A stretch of 64,000 bases of DNA from Vitis vinifera. Its lineage: Eukaryota; Streptophyta; Magnoliopsida; Vitales; Vitaceae. Shown here piece after piece: positions 59,301 to 64,000 of the stretch. A program made the position numbers and the translations under genes. The stretch is taken from contig NC_081809.1 in assembly GCF_030704535.1 (NCBI RefSeq), forward strand, positions 451,501 to 515,500, in the 5' to 3' direction. The notes under the pieces are model-generated. The model saw nothing but the letters and a program-made list of their open reading frames with translations, had not been told where the DNA came from and searched no databases. Position 1 is the stretch's first letter, and each line of letters opens with the position of its first letter.

Positions 59301-62300
59301 GTCTTTCAATAATTGACCCGGACGGGTTCCCCGCGGATCCGAGATTCCAAGTTCTCAACTAAATCCCGTTTGAGACAGTTTGGCTTACATATAAACAGAA
59401 GCCACAATTTTAGAATTTAGGTATAACACATTTTTCTTGATAATACCACAAAAAAAGAAAAAGAAAAATGCTTTGTAACTACTAACTAGTAAGGAAGTCA
59501 TATTGTCTTTATTTATTTATTGCAAATTTTAGAGAGACAATATCAATAAAGAAAAGCCCCCTCTGGTTGTCTTTTTTGTTTTGTTGCTTTGAAGTCATAA
59601 CTTTAGAGAGACAATATGGATGGACTTGCTGTACAAGTTAAAAAAATACTTATATAATAAGATCATTATTAGTTTTTTCAAGACAATTAATCAAGCATAG
59701 GAAGAAAATAAGTTTAAAAAAACTTGAAAAACACGGTGAATTATTTATTCTAAAAAGAAATTATTAATTTATTCTATATAATAATTAAAATTTTGAAAAA
59801 TGTTTCAACAATTTTTATACATGTGTAAATGTAAATAATTTTATAAAAATGATTTTCATATCTAAATTTCAAATAAAATTTTATTTTTAAAAAATAATTT
59901 AAAACTATTTCTTAATAACATTGTCGAAAGAAATTGTTTTTTATAATAATTTTTATTGTTCAGAAAAAAATAATTTTATAATTTAGAAAATATGTTTGAC
60001 AAATTTTCAAAACTACTATTATACAAATTTTTGGGAGGCACTCAAAATTGAGATTTTTTATTCCTGAAAAGTTAATTCAAATAAGTCATCATTTAATTAA
60101 TTATTTATAATAATAGCGACGTGCTTTTAAAATTATTACTTGGAAAAAAAATCAATTATTGAACTCAAAAGAAAGAGGCTTGCATTTATGAGAAACCTAT
60201 TGGAAGTATACGCTTATTCTTGAAGTAGTAAACCGGTTAACGCATGAACAAAAGTGGACGCGATTCGATAAGGTTGAGCGTGCGCTTCATACAGTGGATG
60301 GGGACACAGACGCCATACGGAGAATGTGCGGTGGGCCCAAGGCGGGGCTGTTGATAGTGACACGGACAGCCACCATTGAGGCCGTACATTGTGGGCTTGA
60401 ATATCGGGGGCCTGCTAGATTTTACATCAACCTGTAAGGCTGTAACGAGTTAAAGCCTTTGTCTCAGTGCCGGCCCACGGAGTCAGTCCACAATAAATTC
60501 CATAAATTAATTGTCACCGATGATTTTTTTGGGCCTGATTTCGAGGGTACACATTTTTTGACCGGGGCTGACCATTGTCATCTAACTGAAAGCCCTTTGA
60601 CTATTCAAAGCTCTTTTAGGCCCATCGGAAGTGATTGGGTAAAAGTAACTTTAGTGGCCGTGTGTAAACTGTCGTTGAAACAAGTTTTTTTATTTAGAAT
60701 AGAGCACCGTTTTTCTAAGGAACAAGTTTGAAAAAATAATATTTTAAGAATTTATTTTGAAAATAGGTTGATTTAAAGGACAGTGTTTTCAGTTTGTTTT
60801 TTAAAAGTACTTTTAGAAATAATTTAAAATATGAAAAATATTTTATAATGAATACATAGTACATTTGTTGAGAATAAAATAAAAAAAGTATTTATAATAT
60901 TTGAATTTTTAATAAATCATCATTCATCAATACTACTTCCTTAGTGGAGTATTTCATATATAATGTTTTATTTTTCTAAATTATACTATTAAACAACTTA
61001 TTTTTCTTATACTTGGTACTATTATTTGTTTTAGCTTGTCTCGATATAAATTTTATCATATAATTTGAATCGTTAAGATAAAAAGTTAGAAGAAGACCTA
61101 TTACCTTAAAATTTTCAAAATGATTTTGGAAGCATTTGAAACGGTTTCTACTACATGTGCATTGGCTTTTAGTTACACAAGAAAGTCAACAAATCATTGG
61201 TGTTTTTATAGGAAAATGAAGCGACATAGGGCAACTAGGTCCGTGGATTTTAGAAATTGAGACAGGAAATGGTTGCATTTGCATAGCCTTTGATATTCGG
61301 ATTCCAATCCCCCATCCACTTATTCCGGAAAAGTTCGCATTGGGTTTGGTTTTCAACTGCTCCGGTTGACCTATCTTCACCATTCTCTTACCTCCAACCC
61401 ATGTACTTTGTCCCATTGCAACGCTCCGAGGCTCCTGTCTAGTTTATGCAAACAGTAAACTCATCAATATCAAGATGGTGCATACTGCATAGTATATTGT
61501 ATTGCTGATCTTCATACAAGAATGGCACTCCAATGTAACACCAAATATTTCAACTATTTTACTATTGGCTAAAAGGGAGCCCAAAAAGCTTTTGGAATCG
61601 GATTGTGAATATTTGAGGGCAATGACCCACATGTAAGTTGTAACTCCTTAAAGCTGGTTTGGCACGGGTCTCCAGAAATAGCCAGCTTATGATGCTAGAA
61701 GAGACTTCTCATTTGAGTTGAAACTTGAAAGGGCTCCACCTTTAAATGTCTAGGAAGCTCATTCAAAATTAATCACATATTTTTATTTTTTTGGTCTAAA
61801 GTTTTTCTTATTGAAATAAATGTTGCCAAATAGTGTTTGAAATTAAGTTTTAATACTTGAACTCAGGGCTAGCTTGATAGTAGATAAGATAGAAAGAAGT
61901 TACTCAGATTTTGTTTGGTTATTGTTTTTTAAAATAGTTTTTTATTTTCTATAATAAAAAAAATAAAAATAAAACATATTTAACAATCAAAAACTCTTTT
62001 TTTTTCTTTCTTTTTAAAGTAAAAAATAGATTGTTTTTATATAATATTAATATATTCTAATTATTTTTACTTATTTTTTAGTAATTGTTTTAAAAATAAA
62101 TAAATGCAAACCTAGTTTACACCAACTTGTTCCTTACTCCATCCTTATTAGAGGATCCTATAAAATAAAATAAAGAACAATATGAAAATTCGAGAAGACA
62201 TAAAAAATTAATTAATAGTACGAAGAATACTACCATGATATAAAAGTTAACCACGAAGCTTCGGTCACCAACAATTTTACAATGCCTCAGAATGTCTTTT

Positions 62301-63211
62301 ACTCAAAGACGGTGGGTAAACAATGGCCTGAATTGAATTTTTTGCCTAACTTAACTGTAATGTAACTTAAAAGTCTATTTGAAGTTTTCACCTACCATAT
62401 AGCCTTTTGAGTTGGTAAGGGTGAAGCATCGCAGAGGGCATTATATGCGTGGGTCACCCCAACTGGACGCCGCAGGCTCACGAGCAAAGCCTCACTGTCT
62501 TTCAATATCACACTTGCTACGCTCACAGAAGAAGAATGAAACTGCTGCCTCTGGGCTTTGCCTCACCCCCTACCACCATTCTTCTACATCTATACTTCAG
62601 AGTCAGTGGCCATTAACATCACCATCTGGGCATTACAACTGACCATTCATTCAATGGTTTTTAATTATTAGATTAGGAGGTTTGGTTGGTTGGATTTGAA
62701 GCCAGTTACTGCCTTTCCGTTTAATCAACTACTGCATTCAAATTTAATCTAACTCTACATCATGAGATCCACCTACAAAATTCATTGAATTCCAAGAAAA
62801 TCGGTTTCAAAATTGAATTGGGTTTTCGAATATTTTGTCGTTTTGAAACACCCATGATACTAAAAAAAAGTTAAAAATCATGGAAAAAAGTTACCATTTA
62901 GAAGATATTGGGGTGAATAAAGAAATATATAGAAGGGCCCGTAGGCATTGATCTCAGTCAATGCCTGGTGTCAAAATTAACGGTAAGCTCTCCATCTCTC
63001 TCTCACATCTTCCCACCAACTGATCCACTTTCAAATTTCTCTCCCGCAAACTGTGCCCCTTTTTCTTAACCGCTCCACTTTCTCATCAGTTCAAATCCAG
63101 AAAAAAAAAAAAAAAAAAAGGAGGGAGAAACAGGAAGTGAGTTTATTCTTTTCTTGTTTCAGCATTTGTCTCACCCTTTCCTCCAAATCTTCGATTCCTG
63201 TTTGTTTGTCA
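59301..63211. other. Long spacer with a GGCCCA-rich patch
   Basis: AT-rich apart from 60230-60660, which carries five site II-type motifs without an adjacent gene. Open frames at 60459-60731, 61186-61632 and 62412-62642 show no family signature. The last few hundred bases before 63212, including a C/T-rich stretch and an 18-base A-run near 63102, are the probable leader of the J-domain gene. Confidence 0.5.
60332..60624. promoter_or_regulatory. Cluster of five site II-type motifs without an obvious gene
   Basis: TGGGCC, TGGGCT or GGCCCA occur at 60332-60337, 60392-60397, 60472-60477, 60530-60535 and 60619-60624. The nearest start codon is the lipase ATG 1.3 kb away on the minus strand. Confidence 0.4.
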
Positions 63212-63662
63212 ATGGGAAGAGTTGGAGAAGAACAGACAGATTTCAAAACCCAGTTGGTGTTGGAAATTATCTCCGTTTCCTCACGCTCCATTGCCTGCCC
63301 TCACCAGCATTCTCACAAGAGAATTAAATCGCCTCTCGTCGACTGGTACCGTCTTCTTAGAGTACGTTTCTTGGGTGGTTTTTCTTGATTCATTTGAAGC
63401 CATTTTTTCTGGGTTTGAATGTATGTTGCTGAGAATTCTGTTTCTGGGTGGAAACAGGTTGAAGAAGATGCAGATGTAGATATTATTCGGAGACAATACC
63501 ACAAATTCGGTATATTTCAGATTGAAGTAAATATTTCTGTAGTCTTTGCAGTCTGTTATTCTTTCATATTTTGTGAGGAATGCTCTCTTTGCAGCTTTGC
63601 AACTTCACCCAGATAAGAACAAGCATCCCAAGGCTGAAATTGCCTTCAAACTTGTATCAGAG
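63212..63662 (+). CDS. J-domain (DnaJ-type) protein, 5' part only
   Basis: The first three exons, 63212-63361, 63458-63509 and 63595-63662, are in frame (89 residues plus a split Ala, phase 0 at the end); the gene continues past the window. Residues from about 42 onward form the start of a J-domain: YRLLRVEEDADVDIIRRQYH and KFALQLHPDKNKHPKAEIAF, with the HPD tripeptide that stimulates Hsp70 ATPase activity. The first 40 residues (MGRVGEEQTDFKTQLVLEII...) are typical of plant J-proteins with an N-terminal helix before the J-domain. No next exon was found before 64000, so intron 3 exceeds 338 bases. Confidence 0.9.
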
Positions 63663-64000
63663 GTTGGAGCTCTTCCCTTACATATCTTCTGGAATCTCGG
63701 GGCAGTAGTCCATAGGATACCAATAGAATAAAAATGGGATTTATTCATTCTCTCTTTTTTGATGTATTTCCCTAGAACATAGAACCCAAGGTTAATGCAA
63801 AGTTGAAGTTCGAGCCTAGTTTGATTCACCAAATAGTTGTTATGGTGGGTAGGGATGAAGATATGGCCCTAACCATTTGTGGGTAGTCTTCTATGGAACC
63901 CACATGATCTGTATGTTGGGTAGGAGAGATTAATGGTTCATTGGGCATAGGGTGATCTCTTATGGAACCCACATAATCTGCCACATTAGGTTTGGGCGAT
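63663..64000 (+). other. Start of J-protein intron 3
   Basis: Begins GTTGGAG. Two similar phrases, CTTCTATGGAACCCACATGATCTG (near 63888) and CTTATGGAACCCACATAATCTG (near 63958), form an imperfect direct repeat of period about 70. No exon seen. Confidence 0.5.

Noticed and set aside
62412-62642. 76-codon frame in the last spacer
   Set aside because: No family signature, and no splice partners toward the J-domain gene.

Overview
The window is nuclear DNA of a flowering plant, very probably a woody eudicot. Genes carry many GT-AG introns, the spacers are AT-rich, and the proteins are typical plant families (group VII ERF, PX/PH phospholipase D zeta, clade-E-like PP2C, plant DAG-lipase-like protein). 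The overall feel resembles grapevine (Vitis), but I cannot prove the species from sequence alone. There is no operon logic; each gene is its own transcription unit.

Layout: (1) 767-2964 (+), a TPR protein with a long Gly/Ser/Asn-rich N-terminus. (2) About 5.6 kb of spacer with a 48-bp tandem duplication, a 35-bp-arm hairpin and a GC-richer transposon-like patch full of TCCGGAT motifs. (3) 8752-9624 (+), a group VII ERF transcription factor with the Met-Cys oxygen-dependent degron. (4) 14200-14769 (-), a small glycine-rich unknown protein, divergent from (5) 15209-18318 (+), ribosomal protein L19. Their 440-bp shared promoter carries site II and telo-box motifs. (6) 20579-38265 (+), a complete 20-exon phospholipase D zeta gene. 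Its 4.2-kb fourth intron holds a SINE-like copy and a large foldback element with a nested MITE. (7) 40342-42550 (+), a PP2C phosphatase. (8, 9) 44097-47923 and 48714-51656 (+), a tandem pair of eight-exon paralogues of a poorly known family, possibly with a gamma-glutamylcyclotransferase-like fold. (10) 52742-59048 (-), a class 3 (sn-1-specific diacylglycerol-type) lipase with a 5'-truncated LINE in its fourth intron. (11) 63212 onward (+), the first three exons of a J-domain protein running off the window.

Reading frames were checked exon by exon: phases close across every junction I give. Three introns need a GC donor rather than GT: two in phospholipase D zeta and one in the lipase.

The strongest structural observations are the roughly 2.3-kb foldback with its nested MITE, a 114-bp tandem duplication that copied the L19 intron 1 splice acceptor, an apparent start-codon shift giving one tandem paralogue a 62-residue N-terminal extension, and a frame-preserving 93-nt intron in the ERF gene. 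I found no sign of a wholly new multi-gene system.
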